NCBI RefSeq assembly: GCF_003855395.1
Contig: NZ_CP034015.1
Coordinates: forward strand, 2,986,001 to 3,050,000
Source of the DNA: Shewanella livingstonensis
GTDB lineage: Bacteria > Pseudomonadota > Gammaproteobacteria > Enterobacterales > Shewanellaceae
Direction: 5' to 3'
DNA: 64,000 bases
Shown: positions 30,683 through 41,021 of the stretch, piece by piece
How positions within the stretch are numbered: position 1 is the stretch's first letter
Layout: every line of letters starts with the position of its first letter
Position numbers and translations under genes: made by a program
The notes under the pieces: generated by a model
Told to the model about the DNA's origin: nothing
The model's input: the letters and a program-made list of their open reading frames with translations, nothing else
Databases searched by the model: none

Positions 30683-32629
30683 ATGAATGCATCGCGTAAT
30701 GTAGGCTTTTACAGTCTTATAGCCAGTACCATATTAGTCAGTGCGTGTGGCAGTGACTCTTCCGATGATAATTCTGGAATACCATCCTCTTCAGCTTTTG
30801 AGATCTGCAGTGACAATTCAAGCAAAAATTTAGTATCCACCGATTCTGAACTGGTTTTTATCGTTGAACAAAATTATGCCGCCAATAGACCTGGCAGTAT
30901 TACCGCGTCAATAGCCGATCAAAATAGTGCCGGCCGTACGTTTCTATGGCAACAAGTCTCAGGTCCTAGCCTTGAGTTAGCCTCAGTGAATAGCCCAGTA
31001 TTAGCCTTTACACCCAGCAGTAACGATAACTACAGTTTTAAAGTGACGGTAACAGGCGGTTCGAGCAATTATGAAGAGGTAGTGTCAATAACCGCTGACT
31101 CTACAGATAATATTTTACGGATTAACAATGACCATCAAATGGTGGCAAATATAGATGCTAGTTTAAGAATTCAAAATATAAATGGCCAAGTACCCACAGA
31201 TATCAGCTGGTGCATATACCCAAACATCGACAACGTTGGTTTTAATAGTGTCGATTTAACTGACCTTAATCGACCACTGTTTAACGCACCAGACGTAAAC
31301 AGCGACCAACTTATTAGCCTAAAAGCCACAGCAACCTTTGACGGCCAAACAGTCAGTGATGATGTACATTTACTTGTCACAAAAGAGCAAGCTATCCCAT
31401 CGAAGGCTTACTATAATTACCCTCTCGCACGAGTACATCCCTACAAAGCAGATTCAGCTTATGCCGATAACCTTGTTAACTGTACTTACTCTAACCAGCA
31501 AATTGACCCATGTAACATCCTCAACGAACTGCCATTTATTAGTCAAGACAGTCAGCCAGACCCGATTGATACCATAATGGACAGAGTCGTAGTGTCCCAC
31601 GACTGGATGGGACAGAATTTTGAAACTTACCTTCGTGCACAAACAAACACTGACTTTGTTGAGCTATTACAATCAGTGACTGCAGTCATTATTAGTTACG
31701 ATATCAGGCCGGCTTATTATTCGGGTTATATCGGAGCCATATATCTCGACCCTGAATATTTATGGCTGACGTCTGCCCAACGTGACACCATTAACGAAAC
31801 ACCAGACTATCGCAGCAGTTTTGGTGAAGACTTGAATTACTTATCTCCATATCGTTATGTTAAAAATAATGCGTATGCAAGTGAATATATAGAAAAAGGA
31901 AACCGTATAAACCGCAGTAAGGATAATATGTCTTCTAATCTAGCAAGGCTCATGTACCACGAACTGGCTCATGCAAATGACTATTACCCGCAAAGCATGC
32001 ATGCCAATATTCAAGGGCCAACATTAAAAGACGAATTTAATCTTCGTGAAAAAAATAATGCAATGACGTCTGATCAACTTAACATCCGTTATCCATTACT
32101 CAGTGATGAAATGTATGGCCTTGCTAAGGTTCAACACTTAGGGGAATCTGCAAACAGTACTCAAAAAGCGTTTAGTCCCAGTGATGTCGCTGAATTTTTT
32201 GCTAATGATTTAGCCAATGATGATTATGCTTACTCGTCAAAACGTGAAGATGTTGCCATGCTGTTTGAAGAAATAATGATGAGCCATCGCTATGACACTT
32301 TACGTGATATCGCCATTACAGATAAACCAGAAGTACAAACAAGCTCAACCATTACTGTTGAATGGGGAGTGCGCGGCCGAATTGGACAGGCTGAATTGCG
32401 CGATCGCGCCAGCTACGTTCTCGGACAAATGATGCCCGATATTAACACCCAACTCGTGATGGACGGTTTACCGGAGCCTGCTGCGTTAGTGAAAGGCCAA
32501 ACCTGGGCACAAAATTTAGTCTTAACTGCGGATCAGTCTAAATCGCTACAAAAAGTCTCTAACCAGTCTGATGACACTGTCATTGATAATCGACCATTGC
32601 AGTTTAGTGGCGACCAACATGCACATTAG
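30683..32629 (+). CDS. Putative surface lipoprotein with PKD-like domain and HExxH metalloprotease motif
   Basis: A 648-residue protein with a lipoprotein signal (VSAC, Cys22) and a Ser/Asp-rich linker. Residues about 50-140 look like a PKD/REJ-type beta domain (WQQVSGPSLELASVNSPVLAF, DNYSFKVTV). A second beta-rich part follows, then a domain with MYHELAHAND: His426, Glu427 and His430 form a zincin HExxH site. No certain third ligand could be fixed; a candidate Glu/Asp lies in SDVAEFFANDLAND further on. I recognise no named family. It interrupts the conserved yfgD-hda neighbourhood next to a MITE-like repeat, so it is probably an accessory gene. Confidence 0.72.
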   Translation: MNASRNVGFYSLIASTILVSACGSDSSDDNSGIPSSSAFEICSDNSSKNLVSTDSELVFIVEQNYAANRPGSITASIADQNSAGRTFLWQQVSGPSLELASVNSPVLAFTPSSNDNYSFKVTVTGGSSNYEEVVSITADSTDNILRINNDHQMVANIDASLRIQNINGQVPTDISWCIYPNIDNVGFNSVDLTDLNRPLFNAPDVNSDQLISLKATATFDGQTVSDDVHLLVTKEQAIPSKAYYNYPLARVHPYKADSAYADNLVNCTYSNQQIDPCNILNELPFISQDSQPDPIDTIMDRVVVSHDWMGQNFETYLRAQTNTDFVELLQSVTAVIISYDIRPAYYSGYIGAIYLDPEYLWLTSAQRDTINETPDYRSSFGEDLNYLSPYRYVKNNAYASEYIEKGNRINRSKDNMSSNLARLMYHELAHANDYYPQSMHANIQGPTLKDEFNLREKNNAMTSDQLNIRYPLLSDEMYGLAKVQHLGESANSTQKAFSPSDVAEFFANDLANDDYAYSSKREDVAMLFEEIMMSHRYDTLRDIAITDKPEVQTSSTITVEWGVRGRIGQAELRDRASYVLGQMMPDINTQLVMDGLPEPAALVKGQTWAQNLVLTADQSKSLQKVSNQSDDTVIDNRPLQFSGDQHAH

Positions 32630-32647
32630 TCACTCCCTTAGATAAAC

Positions 32648-32681
32648 AAAAACGCCAAATGAATTCATTTGGCGTTTTTTA
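32648..32681. terminator. Bidirectional terminator between the lipoprotein gene and hda
   Basis: A perfect palindrome AAAACGCCAAATGAATTC and its continuation ATTTGGCGTTTTTT, with T-runs usable in both directions. Confidence 0.92.
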
Positions 32682-32778
32682 TTGTGTTTGATTTGGCTTA
32701 GTGAGTTACCGCTTCCGAAATCAAGTTCTTAAGCTAATATTTAAAATTGATTCAAAGGCTAAGAAATCGAGATTGACT

Positions 32779-33489
32779 TTATAACCTCAGCATTTCTTTT
32801 ATAAACGGAATCGTTAGTTTACGCTGATGTACCATAGAAGCTTTATCAAGTTTATCGAGTACATCAAACAGGGTGCGTAAATCACGCGCCATACGCGTCA
32901 GCAAAAAGCGTCCGACGTCATCGGACAACTGCAAACCACGCATTGCCGCTCGGCGCTGCAACGCAAGTAGTTTTTCATCATCAGCCATTGGTTGCAGTTG
33001 ATAAATTAATCCCCACTGCATACGAGAAACTAAATCGGGTAATAAAAAACCGGTTTCAGATGGTGAAGCTTTACCGCTAACAATCAAACGGCAATCCTGT
33101 TGTTCCGCAATACGGTTATATAAATGAAAAATGGCCTCTTCCCACACAGGATGACCCGCTATCGCTTCAATATCATCAATACAAATCAAGTCAAGGGATT
33201 CTAGACCCTCAAATAAAGCCGGTGAAATACTCGCGTGGATACCGAGTGGGATATATAAAGTACGACGTTCTAAATCATTGGCATGAGCACAAGCAGCATG
33301 CATTAGATGGGTACGGCCTGACTTTTCAGGACCATAGAGATATAAAGAAGAAGCCAAATTCCCTTCAGCACTAGCTTGAAGTTTCTGGATCAATTCGTCA
33401 TTACCCGAAGCAGGGTAATAACTTTGAAAAGTTTCATCGTCAGGTAAATAAACGGGTAAAGATAATTGTCTTGGTGAGTTTTGTGTCAC
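32779..33489 (-). CDS. hda: DnaA regulatory inactivator Hda
   Basis: A 236-residue AAA+ protein that, with the DNA-loaded sliding clamp, stimulates ATP hydrolysis by DnaA after initiation. The clamp-binding motif QLSLPV sits at residues 8-13 and the Walker A-like GPEKSGRTH at 53-61; CIDDIEAIAG is Walker B. The start is GTG at 33489, giving the clamp motif its usual position near the N-terminus. It lies in the conserved hda-uraA neighbourhood, here with a DUF2066 gene between. Confidence 0.95.
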   Translation of the reverse strand: MTQNSPRQLSLPVYLPDDETFQSYYPASGNDELIQKLQASAEGNLASSLYLYGPEKSGRTHLMHAACAHANDLERRTLYIPLGIHASISPALFEGLESLDLICIDDIEAIAGHPVWEEAIFHLYNRIAEQQDCRLIVSGKASPSETGFLLPDLVSRMQWGLIYQLQPMADDEKLLALQRRAAMRGLQLSDDVGRFLLTRMARDLRTLFDVLDKLDKASMVHQRKLTIPFIKEMLRL

Positions 33490-33641
33490 TCAGATAGGTC
33501 TCAAAATCATAAACGGACTAACGTCATTATACCTAAGTGATTCTATTATGCGAGTTTAGGTAAAAAACCGACATAAAGACCGTCTTGGTATAGCATTTTA
33601 CGCTGTACGTTAACGCTGTACAGCGCACTGGTTAATAATAC

Positions 33642-34739
33642 TTATTGGCCTAACCATTGATAAATCAATTTAGGTTTACTATCACTGGTTTTAGCTTCAT
33701 AAAATGAATCTACACTGCCAACAGTATCTAATTGCGATAAACGACTATCAATATTAAGCAGTCGTTGCAAATCATCTACACTACTGAATAGCTCTAAAGT
33801 ATAAGTGGCAGAGTCACCTTTAAATTGACTCAGGTTAATCGACTTTACGGCACTGAGTTGACGAAGGTAGGTTTCAATATGTACTACTTGAGTCATATTA
33901 TTTAAGCCCGTAAAACTAACTTGTGTCGCAACATCACTGCCAGTAGAGGCAATAGCAAACTGGCTAATATAATAATCAGCCAAAATGTTCATCATACGCT
34001 TAGTTGCTTGCTGATAATCAGCAGCGTCACCCTGTTGTGAAATTAAAGCCTGTAACACACCATTGGTTGTATTTTTATCAAATAATTTAAGCGTGTAATG
34101 TAGATTACCGCCTTGAGTGTCCACGTTAGCAATAGCAAAGTAATCCGCTTGGTAACGCATTGATGCTTTAGCTAACACATCAGTAAACATCCCTCGCACA
34201 TCATTGATACTCACTTGCATAACATCATCTAAATCCATAATAGGCAGTAATAATGGAATGCCTTTGTTATTAGACTCTTGAGTTAATTCAGCACGAATAT
34301 CTGCTGCAGAACCATCAGCTAGAATAGTGGGTTCATTATTTTCATCAACAGACATCCATAATAACGTTAATGGGCGTTGGCTGCCCCACACAGGTAAGCC
34401 AGCTTGACGTAGCGTTGAAATCACCCGTTGGTGATCAAAACTGGCTTTTAGCATTAGCTCACCATTTTGTTCATAATACCCATATTGCGTTAAAATAATT
34501 TCAGGAGTATTAATTTGAGCTTTAACTAATGGGTTTAACACCACACTAGGCAGACCAGAGTTTTTTAAAAAAACGGCAGCTAGAGCCTCTTTAAGGGCAT
34601 TATTTTTAACATCGTTCGCTCGTGAACTCACCGCAATATCGGCTTCATCGAGCTTACCGACTTCAGCAGCATGTACAGTCGCAATAGTAATGAGTGCAAC
34701 CAATGGTAAAGCAATGAGATTAATTAGTTTTTTCAGCAT
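33642..34739 (-). CDS. DUF2066 domain-containing exported protein
   Basis: A 365-residue protein with a signal peptide LINLIALPLVALITIATVHA (ending near residue 24 from the ATG at 34739). The frame also opens seven codons earlier, but the signal peptide fits the later Met. The body matches the DUF2066 pattern (FLKNSGLPSVVLNP, then a series of alternating helices and strands). Function unknown; in Shewanella such genes lie next to hda, which suggests a conserved unit but not a role. Confidence 0.8.
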   Translation of the reverse strand: MLKKLINLIALPLVALITIATVHAAEVGKLDEADIAVSSRANDVKNNALKEALAAVFLKNSGLPSVVLNPLVKAQINTPEIILTQYGYYEQNGELMLKASFDHQRVISTLRQAGLPVWGSQRPLTLLWMSVDENNEPTILADGSAADIRAELTQESNNKGIPLLLPIMDLDDVMQVSINDVRGMFTDVLAKASMRYQADYFAIANVDTQGGNLHYTLKLFDKNTTNGVLQALISQQGDAADYQQATKRMMNILADYYISQFAIASTGSDVATQVSFTGLNNMTQVVHIETYLRQLSAVKSINLSQFKGDSATYTLELFSSVDDLQRLLNIDSRLSQLDTVGSVDSFYEAKTSDSKPKLIYQWLGQ

Positions 34740-35149
34740 CTGATAACATAAACGCAGCAAATAAAAGTAATCAAATTATATCATAATAAATTTCTATCGA
34801 GTAATGGATAACGCAAACTCTTTTTTGTATCGATATATTGAAGGAGATGCGTTGATTTTTCACATTAAATGTTCAGGCGTTTACTGCGGTTTTATTCAAG
34901 ACAGTGATGATGGCATTTAGCGATGCTAAATGAGTAAGCAAAGATGCAGCAATTTATACCAAGGACAGGCCGGTTTATCTCAAATCAATATTTACAGCAA
35001 CCGATTAACAAGCCCTCACTATTGTAGCTATATCAAATAACAATAATCGCTACAGCGTCCTCAAAGTTGTTATGCATATGATCGCTTTTATGTGACAATT
35101 CGCGCCGTTTAATCACACGCTAACTTTCTAAATACTGATGGAGAACAAT
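34740..35149. other. Divergent region between the DUF2066 gene and uraA
   Basis: About 400 bp of AT-rich sequence without a convincing gene or recognisable operator. GGAG at 35141-35144 serves the uraA start at 35150. Confidence 0.4.
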
Positions 35150-36378
35150 ATGAAACGCGTGTTAATTCCGCTTCAAGGCGCACAAATGTTATTTGTCGCT
35201 TTTGGTGCGCTAGTGTTGATGCCGCTCTTAACCGGCTTGGACACAAGTGTTGCCTTATTTACTGCCGGTTTCGGTACCCTTCTGTTTCAATTGGTCACTA
35301 AACGCCAAGTCCCTGTATTTCTTGCTTCTTCCTTTGCTTTTATTGCCCCCATTTTATATGGCGTACAAACATGGGGTATTCCAGCCACCATGGGCGGTTT
35401 AATGGCGGCGGGGGGGTCTATATGCTACTGGGTTTAACCGTAAAACTGCGTGGTACTGGGTTTATCCACATGCTATTACCTCCTGTTGTTGTTGGCCCCG
35501 TGATTATGATTATTGGTTTGGGCTTAGCGCCAGTTGCAGTCAATATGGCATTAGGCAAAAGTGGTGATGGTAGCTTAATCATCGTTGAACAAAATATTGC
35601 ACTAACGATTTCTCTTTGTGCATTAATGACCACCATAATAGTAGCAATTTTTGCTAAAGGATTAGTACGTTTAATGCCCATCCTTGCTGGTATTTTAGTT
35701 GGCTATGGCATTAGTTTAGCTTTTGGTGTTGTTGATTTTACCCCTGTAAGCCAAGCTGCTTGGTTAGCCATGCCAAACTTTGTCGCCCCTGAGTTTAATT
35801 GGCATGCGATTTTATTTATGATCCCTGTGGCTATTGCGCCAGCCGTTGAACACATTGGTGATATTTTGGCTATATCTAATGTCACAGGCAAAGATTATTT
35901 TAAAAAGCCCGGTTTGCATCGCACCCTTACCGGTGACGGTATTGCCACCATTGCAGCGGCAGCATTGGGGGGTCCCCCTAATACTACCTATAGCGAAGTA
36001 ACAGGTGCAGTGACACTGACTAAAAGTTTTGATCCACGCATAATGACGTGGACAGCTATCACCGCAATTACATTAGCCTTTGTTGGCAAGCTTGGCGCTG
36101 TGATGCAAACTATCCCCGTACCCGTAATGGGCGGCATTATGTGTTTACTATTTGGATCAATTGCAGCAGTGGGATTAAATACCTTAATTCGTCATCAAGT
36201 TGATTTATCTGAACCTCGTAATCTTAGTATTGTCGGGGTAACGTTGGTATTTGGTATTGGCGGAATGGCCTTTGGTATTGGCTCGTTTAGTTTAACCGGG
36301 ATCAGTTTGTGCGGTATTGTCGCTATTTTGATGAACTTGATCTTACCTGCCGTGAAAAAACCACAAGCAGAAAAGTAA
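35150..36378 (+). pseudogene. uraA: Uracil permease, frameshifted at a G7 run
   Basis: The gene starts at ATG 35150 (GGAG 5 bases upstream) and reads as a NAT/NCS2 permease up to MAAGG. It then hits GSICYWV and a stop at 35435-35437. Homology resumes in the -1 frame at VYMLLGLTVKL and runs to 36378 with the family motifs PAVEHIGDILAIS and GGPPNTTYSEVTGA. The switch falls on seven G at 35410-35416; eight G would restore one frame of about 409 residues. Explanations are a one-base deletion, a homopolymer sequencing error, or -1 slippage. E. coli also pairs uraA with hda. Confidence 0.88.
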
Positions 36379-36435
36379 CTTTATGTAACCGCAAGAAGTA
36401 ACACTGCGTTGTAAGTGATCGTTTTAAAACGATAT

Positions 36436-36473
36436 AAAAAAGCCCCAATAACCTTTAGGCTTGGGGCTTTTTA
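36436..36473. terminator. Bidirectional terminator between uraA and grxD
   Basis: AAAAAAGCCCCAA pairs with TTGGGGCTTTTT around a 12-base loop. Confidence 0.9.
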
Positions 36474-36504
36474 TTAAGTGCCTTAGGCACTCAATTATAT
36501 GTCA

Positions 36505-36846
36505 TTATTCTGCTGCATCTTCAGTACGAAATTTATCTGCAGTCGCTTTGATGATTGGCTGAAGTTCACCTTTTTGGAACATTTCAGTGATGATGTCACA
36601 ACCACCAATCAACTCGCCTTCAACCCATAATTGTGGAAATGTTGGCCAGTTAGCAAATTTTGGTAATTCAGCACGAATATCTGGGTGCTGTAAAATATCT
36701 ACGAATGCAAATTGTTCACCACAATTGATCATCACCTGAGCAACCTGAGATGAAAATCCACAGCTAGGTAGCTTAGGTGAACCTTTCATGTACACGATAA
36801 TTGGGTTTTCGCTAATTTGCTGCTTAATCTTTTCTACAGTTTCCAT
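36505..36846 (-). CDS. grxD: Monothiol glutaredoxin Grx4
   Basis: A 113-residue CGFS-type glutaredoxin that binds and transfers Fe-S clusters, often with BolA. The motif SCGFS with Cys29, KGSPKLP before it and the glutathione-binding WPTFPQLWV are intact. AGGAAA lies about 6 bases upstream of the ATG. It is divergent from sodB, a pairing also seen near E. coli sodB. Confidence 0.96.
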   Translation of the reverse strand: METVEKIKQQISENPIIVYMKGSPKLPSCGFSSQVAQVMINCGEQFAFVDILQHPDIRAELPKFANWPTFPQLWVEGELIGGCDIITEMFQKGELQPIIKATADKFRTEDAAE

Positions 36847-37080
36847 TTGATTTCCTAAGTATGACGACTGAACACATTATGCCTATTGTACGACACCTAG
36901 ACAAAGAACAAAATGCCACAGTTTGTAGGGTTTATCTAAAATCCATAAATTCGATTACTGCAATCCACATAATTCCCTAAACAATGATTCACATCACAAA
37001 AATAATCAGTACAATAGCAGTAGAGCAATGTTACCTGATTGGTAAACAAAACGATAACCTGAATCCATGGAGAGATACTA

Positions 37081-37665
37081 ATGGCTTTCGAACTACCAGC
37101 ATTACCTTATGCAAAGAACGCACTTGAACCACACATTTCACAAGAAACCATTGAGTTCCATTATGGTAAGCATCACAACACATATGTGGTAAAACTAAAC
37201 GGTTTAGTTGAAGGAACTGAGTTTGCTGGCAAAACACTAGAAGAAGTGGTTAAAACTTCAACTGGTGGTATGTTCAACAACGCGGCTCAAGTTTGGAACC
37301 ACACTTTTTATTGGAACTGTCTAGCACCGAATGCTGGCGGCGAAGCAACTGGCGATATCGCTGCTGCTATCAACGCTTCTTTTGGTTCTTTTGAAGAATT
37401 CAAAGCTAAGTTTACTGATTCTGCAGTAAATAACTTTGGTAGCGCTTGGACATGGTTAGTGAAAAAAGCTGATGGTTCATTAGCAATTGTTAACACTAGC
37501 AATGCAGCTACACCGTTAACAGATGAATCTGTTACTATTTTATTAACAGTAGACGTATGGGAACATGCTTACTACGTTGATTACCGTAACGCACGTCCAG
37601 AGTATTTAGCTCACTTCTGGCAGCTTGTTAACTGGGAATTTGTTAATAAGAACTTTGCTGCTTAA
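37081..37665 (+). CDS. sodB: Iron superoxide dismutase
   Basis: A 194-residue cytoplasmic enzyme converting superoxide to peroxide and oxygen. Metal ligands are His27 (EFHYGKHH), His74 (WNHTFYW), Asp158 and His162 (DVWEHAYYVDY). Gln70 (NAAQVWNH) in the active site is the Fe-type choice, where Mn enzymes use Gly with Gln elsewhere. GGAGA lies upstream of the ATG. I found no convincing Fur box in the promoter region. Confidence 0.97.
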   Translation: MAFELPALPYAKNALEPHISQETIEFHYGKHHNTYVVKLNGLVEGTEFAGKTLEEVVKTSTGGMFNNAAQVWNHTFYWNCLAPNAGGEATGDIAAAINASFGSFEEFKAKFTDSAVNNFGSAWTWLVKKADGSLAIVNTSNAATPLTDESVTILLTVDVWEHAYYVDYRNARPEYLAHFWQLVNWEFVNKNFAA

Positions 37666-37687
37666 TTTCGATTAACTGCAAAAACTA

Positions 37688-37713
37688 AAGGAGCCTCTGG
37701 GCTCCTTTTTTTT
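37688..37713 (+). terminator. Terminator of sodB
   Basis: AAAGGAGCC, short loop, GGGCTCC and a run of eight or more T. Confidence 0.93.
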
Positions 37714-38006
37714 CGGTGTTTACCCACCAAAGATGCGACTCTTTATCTAGCTTTTATTTTATCTACATTCGCCACGTTTGTTCCCTGTTAATTGCTTTAT
37801 TCAACACTCAAAATCCCCTAGCTTATCAACTCGCCCAAAACTCACTCAGGCTCAACAATGTTATTTCTTCAACATTGGCCACATAAAAAAACCAATCATT
37901 ATGATTGGTTTTTAGATATGGGTTGATATTCCAAGCCAATAAATTAAACAGTATTATTGTGAATAATTATTGGAATAACTATTGATACATCATTATTTAC
38001 GACTCA
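37714..38006. other. Gap between sodB and fadR
   Basis: No gene seen apart from the fadR-side terminator at 37885-37914. Confidence 0.45.
37885..37914. terminator. Terminator between sodB and fadR, probably for fadR
   Basis: AAAAAACCAATCA, loop TTA, TGATTGGTTTTT. Symmetric A and T runs allow use from either side; fadR ends about 90 bp away on the minus strand. Confidence 0.85.
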
Positions 38007-38726
38007 TTAAGATTTGTCATGCCCCATTTCAGCAGGTAAATCATCACGTAGCTTTTGCCACATTTTACCGCTTTCGATGCCATTAATACGCATAAGCGAA
38101 GGCACATCAGTATAATTTTTATCTTTCGCTAAGGCTTCAAGTTTTAGATAGAAACGCATGGTTAATTCGCGCGCTTCTTGGCTTGAAAAATAGTAACGTC
38201 CCACTCGATTATAAAGACCTTTAAACCCATTTAAAATCAACACATACAGAGGGTTACCTGAGGCAAATGCTAATGTATGATGCAGCTTATAATCAAATGC
38301 AGCATACGATTCTGCATCATTTTCTAAATTGTTAATACCAGCCAATACTTCAACCACTTTTTCAGGATTGTGGCGAATTGAAGCACGGAAATAAATATTG
38401 CTTACGTTACCGCGAGCAGCCATTAGTTGATCGACTAATAATGGAAAACCATCAGGATTCAAATCAGCAATGGTTTCTAAAATATTCAACCCAGACGTTT
38501 CCCAAAAATTATTCACTTGGGTAGGTTTACCGTGTTGAATTTTCAACCAACCATCTCGAGCAAGACGTTGTAATACTTCTCTTAACGTCGTGCGAGTAAC
38601 ACCGATAAGTTCAGACAGCTCACGTTCAGCAGGTAAAATTGATCCTGGTGGAAATTTGTTTTCCCAAATGGAACGAACAATATATTTCTCGGCAAAACTC
38701 GCTGGCCCTTTGGCATTGATGATCAT
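38007..38726 (-). CDS. fadR: Fatty acid metabolism regulator FadR
   Basis: A 239-residue GntR-family regulator that represses beta-oxidation genes and activates unsaturated fatty-acid synthesis, released from DNA by long-chain acyl-CoA. The winged helix (PPGSILPAERELSELIGVTRTTLREVLQRLARDGWL, residues 26-61) carries the recognition helix VTRTTLREV. The C-terminal acyl-CoA domain contains YFSSQEARELTMRFY. A possible operator at 38769-38783 lies 43 bp before the start. The fadR-nhaB-dsbB order is as in E. coli. Confidence 0.95.
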   Translation of the reverse strand: MIINAKGPASFAEKYIVRSIWENKFPPGSILPAERELSELIGVTRTTLREVLQRLARDGWLKIQHGKPTQVNNFWETSGLNILETIADLNPDGFPLLVDQLMAARGNVSNIYFRASIRHNPEKVVEVLAGINNLENDAESYAAFDYKLHHTLAFASGNPLYVLILNGFKGLYNRVGRYYFSSQEARELTMRFYLKLEALAKDKNYTDVPSLMRINGIESGKMWQKLRDDLPAEMGHDKS

Positions 38727-39318
38727 TAGCCTTCATATCCTATTGCTAAACAATGGCGGAACTATTGCACTGATCATACCAGAGCGGTGGAAAATAAAAA
38801 CCATTGTTTATCCTCAACCCTCATAACGACTAAATTTTAACCATCAGTATTCTATTCAAACTTCAATAATTGAATAGAAGTCACATTAAATTACTAAAAT
38901 CATGTACATATGTGGATTAATATCGATAAAATAAAACAAGTTTAGTATATACTCATGTAGCTAGTTTGTTAGTTAGATGTGGTGATTTGGGGAAGAAATA
39001 TCCATATTACAATTCGATTTTGTTTACGCTACACTAGCAGCGAAAATACAAGAGCCATATAGAGTTTGCCGCATAAATATGTGTGCTAACACATTGTTTG
39101 CTATATAAAGACACTATAATTTAACAACAATAAATGGACCGTGATTTTCAATTTGTATCGCTAGAATATTTAGCGCAAATTAATGAAAAGTTGATTTCCA
39201 TCAAGTTTTTAATATGAAGTTACTTCTATTCTCCCAAATCTGTTGAAAATCATAATGTGTTGCTAGCATCAAAAAATGGTACCAATACTGTAACAATAAC
39301 AATATCGGAGAGGCTGCT
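38727..39318. other. Divergent intergenic region between fadR and nhaB
   Basis: Nearly 600 bp without a gene. It holds the candidate FadR site at 38769-38783, a short inverted repeat (TATTCAA ... TTGAATA) near 38852-38877 and AGAGG about 7 bases before the nhaB ATG. The rest is AT-rich and I see no structured RNA. Confidence 0.45.
38769..38783. promoter_or_regulatory. Candidate FadR operator upstream of fadR
   Basis: ACTGATCATACCAGA matches 10 of the 13 informative positions of the E. coli FadR consensus ACTGGTCNGACCNGT. Its place just upstream of fadR suggests autoregulation. It is a moderate match, not proof. Confidence 0.4.
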
Positions 39319-40905
39319 ATGCAGGCAACCAAAAGTCAGGCGCTGTTTGTTAACTTTTTAGGTAATTCACCTAAGTGGTACAAATACGCAATTTTGGCAT
39401 TTTTAGTCATTAATCCCCTGCTCTTTTTCTATGTAAATCCATTTGTCGCTGGATGGGTGCTAGTAGTGGAATTTATTTTCACTTTAGCGATGGCATTAAA
39501 GTGTTATCCACTTCAACCGGGTGGTCTTTTAGCCATTCAAGCGGTAGTCATAGGAATGACCTCGCCCTCGCAAGTACTACACGAAATAGAAGCTAATTTA
39601 GAAGTACTACTCTTGTTAGTATTTATGGTCGCGGGTATCTACTTTATGAAACAGCTATTGCTGTTTGTATTTACCAAGATGATCACTAAGGTACGTTCAA
39701 AAATTATTGTCTCTTTGATGTTTTGTACCGCATCGGCATTCTTATCAGCTTTCTTAGATGCCTTAACCGTCATAGCGGTGATCATTGCTGTTGCAGTAGG
39801 TTTTTATTCTATTTATCACAAAGTAGCATCAGGGAAGAATTTTAATGATGGTCATGATCATACCTCTGAAACTACGGAACAGTTAAACAACGACGAATTA
39901 GAATCATTTCGCGCATTTTTACGTAACTTACTCATGCATTCAGGTATTGGTACTGCACTGGGTGGTGTATGTACTATGGTTGGAGAACCACAAAACTTAA
40001 TCATTGCGGCGCAAGCCCATTGGCAATTTGGTGAGTTTTTCTTACGTATGTCACCAGTGACTATGCCGGTATTAGTTGCCGGTATATTCACTTGTTTTCT
40101 TGTGGAAAAATTCAAAGTCTTTGGTTATGGCGCACAATTACCTGATGCAGTACATCGTATATTATCTGATTATGCAACGCATGAAGACTCACATAGAACT
40201 AACCAAGATAAAATGAAACTGGTTGTCCAAGCCCTTATTGGAGTTTGGTTAATTGCTGGTTTAGCGCTCCACTTAGCTTCTGTTGGTCTCATTGGTTTAT
40301 CGGTCATTATTCTAGCGACTGCGTTTAATGGCATAACAGACGAACATTCACTAGGTAAAGCGTTTGAAGAGGCCTTGCCTTTCACTGCACTTTTAGCAGT
40401 ATTTTTTGCCATTGTTGGTGTAATTATAGACCAAGAACTGTTTGCTCCAGTTATCCAATGGGCATTAGGTTATGAAGGCAATATGCAGCTAGTGATTTTT
40501 TACATTGCTAACGGCTTGTTGTCTATGGTGAGTGACAACGTGTTTGTGGGTACTGTTTACATTAACGAAGTTAAAGCTGCGTTAATGAGCGGTCAAATCA
40601 CTCGCGACCAATTTGACTTACTTGCCGTAGCAATTAACACCGGTACTAACCTACCATCTGTTGCGACACCAAACGGTCAAGCTGCGTTTTTGTTCTTGTT
40701 AACGTCAGCTATTGCTCCGCTTATTCGTTTGTCTTATGGTCGAATGGTGTGGATGGCGCTGCCATACACTATTGTGTTATCGATTGTGGGTGTGATGGCA
40801 ATAGAAACCGGCTTCTTAACAGATATGACCAACACGCTGTACGAAACGGAACTGATTATTCACCACTCGGCTAAAGACTTGGGTGGCGCGTCAATGGGCC
40901 ATTAA
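39319..40905 (+). CDS. nhaB: Na+/H+ antiporter NhaB
   Basis: A 528-residue inner-membrane antiporter with about 12 TM segments that exports Na+ in exchange for H+. NhaB-type features are the N-terminal [10 protein letters not shown], a hydrophilic loop near residues 175-195 ([20 protein letters not shown]), [11 protein letters not shown], the [14 protein letters not shown] stretch and [19 protein letters not shown]. The length equals that of known NhaB proteins. A terminator follows at 40964, before dsbB. Confidence 0.96.
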   Translation: MQATKSQALFVNFLGNSPKWYKYAILAFLVINPLLFFYVNPFVAGWVLVVEFIFTLAMALKCYPLQPGGLLAIQAVVIGMTSPSQVLHEIEANLEVLLLLVFMVAGIYFMKQLLLFVFTKMITKVRSKIIVSLMFCTASAFLSAFLDALTVIAVIIAVAVGFYSIYHKVASGKNFNDGHDHTSETTEQLNNDELESFRAFLRNLLMHSGIGTALGGVCTMVGEPQNLIIAAQAHWQFGEFFLRMSPVTMPVLVAGIFTCFLVEKFKVFGYGAQLPDAVHRILSDYATHEDSHRTNQDKMKLVVQALIGVWLIAGLALHLASVGLIGLSVIILATAFNGITDEHSLGKAFEEALPFTALLAVFFAIVGVIIDQELFAPVIQWALGYEGNMQLVIFYIANGLLSMVSDNVFVGTVYINEVKAALMSGQITRDQFDLLAVAINTGTNLPSVATPNGQAAFLFLLTSAIAPLIRLSYGRMVWMALPYTIVLSIVGVMAIETGFLTDMTNTLYETELIIHHSAKDLGGASMGH

Positions 40906-40963
40906 TTACATCAGCTTATTGGACTTAGCAGATAAATTATTTTAAAGTCTCTATAATTTGTTT

Positions 40964-40991
40964 AAACACCCTCATTTGAGGGTGTTTTTTT
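40964..40991 (+). terminator. Terminator after nhaB
   Basis: AAACACCCTC, loop ATTT, GAGGGTGTTT followed by a T-run. Confidence 0.93.
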
Positions 40992-41021
40992 ATCTGTTAG
41001 TACTTTTATTAGGAACTAAAA

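Noticed and set aside
36900..37080. Possible Fur box upstream of sodB
   Set aside because: Only scattered GAT/ATC words are present; no 19-bp inverted repeat near the Fur consensus could be found.
38590..38826. 78-codon plus-strand frame over the fadR start
   Set aside because: Antisense to the fadR DNA-binding domain, with no independent support.
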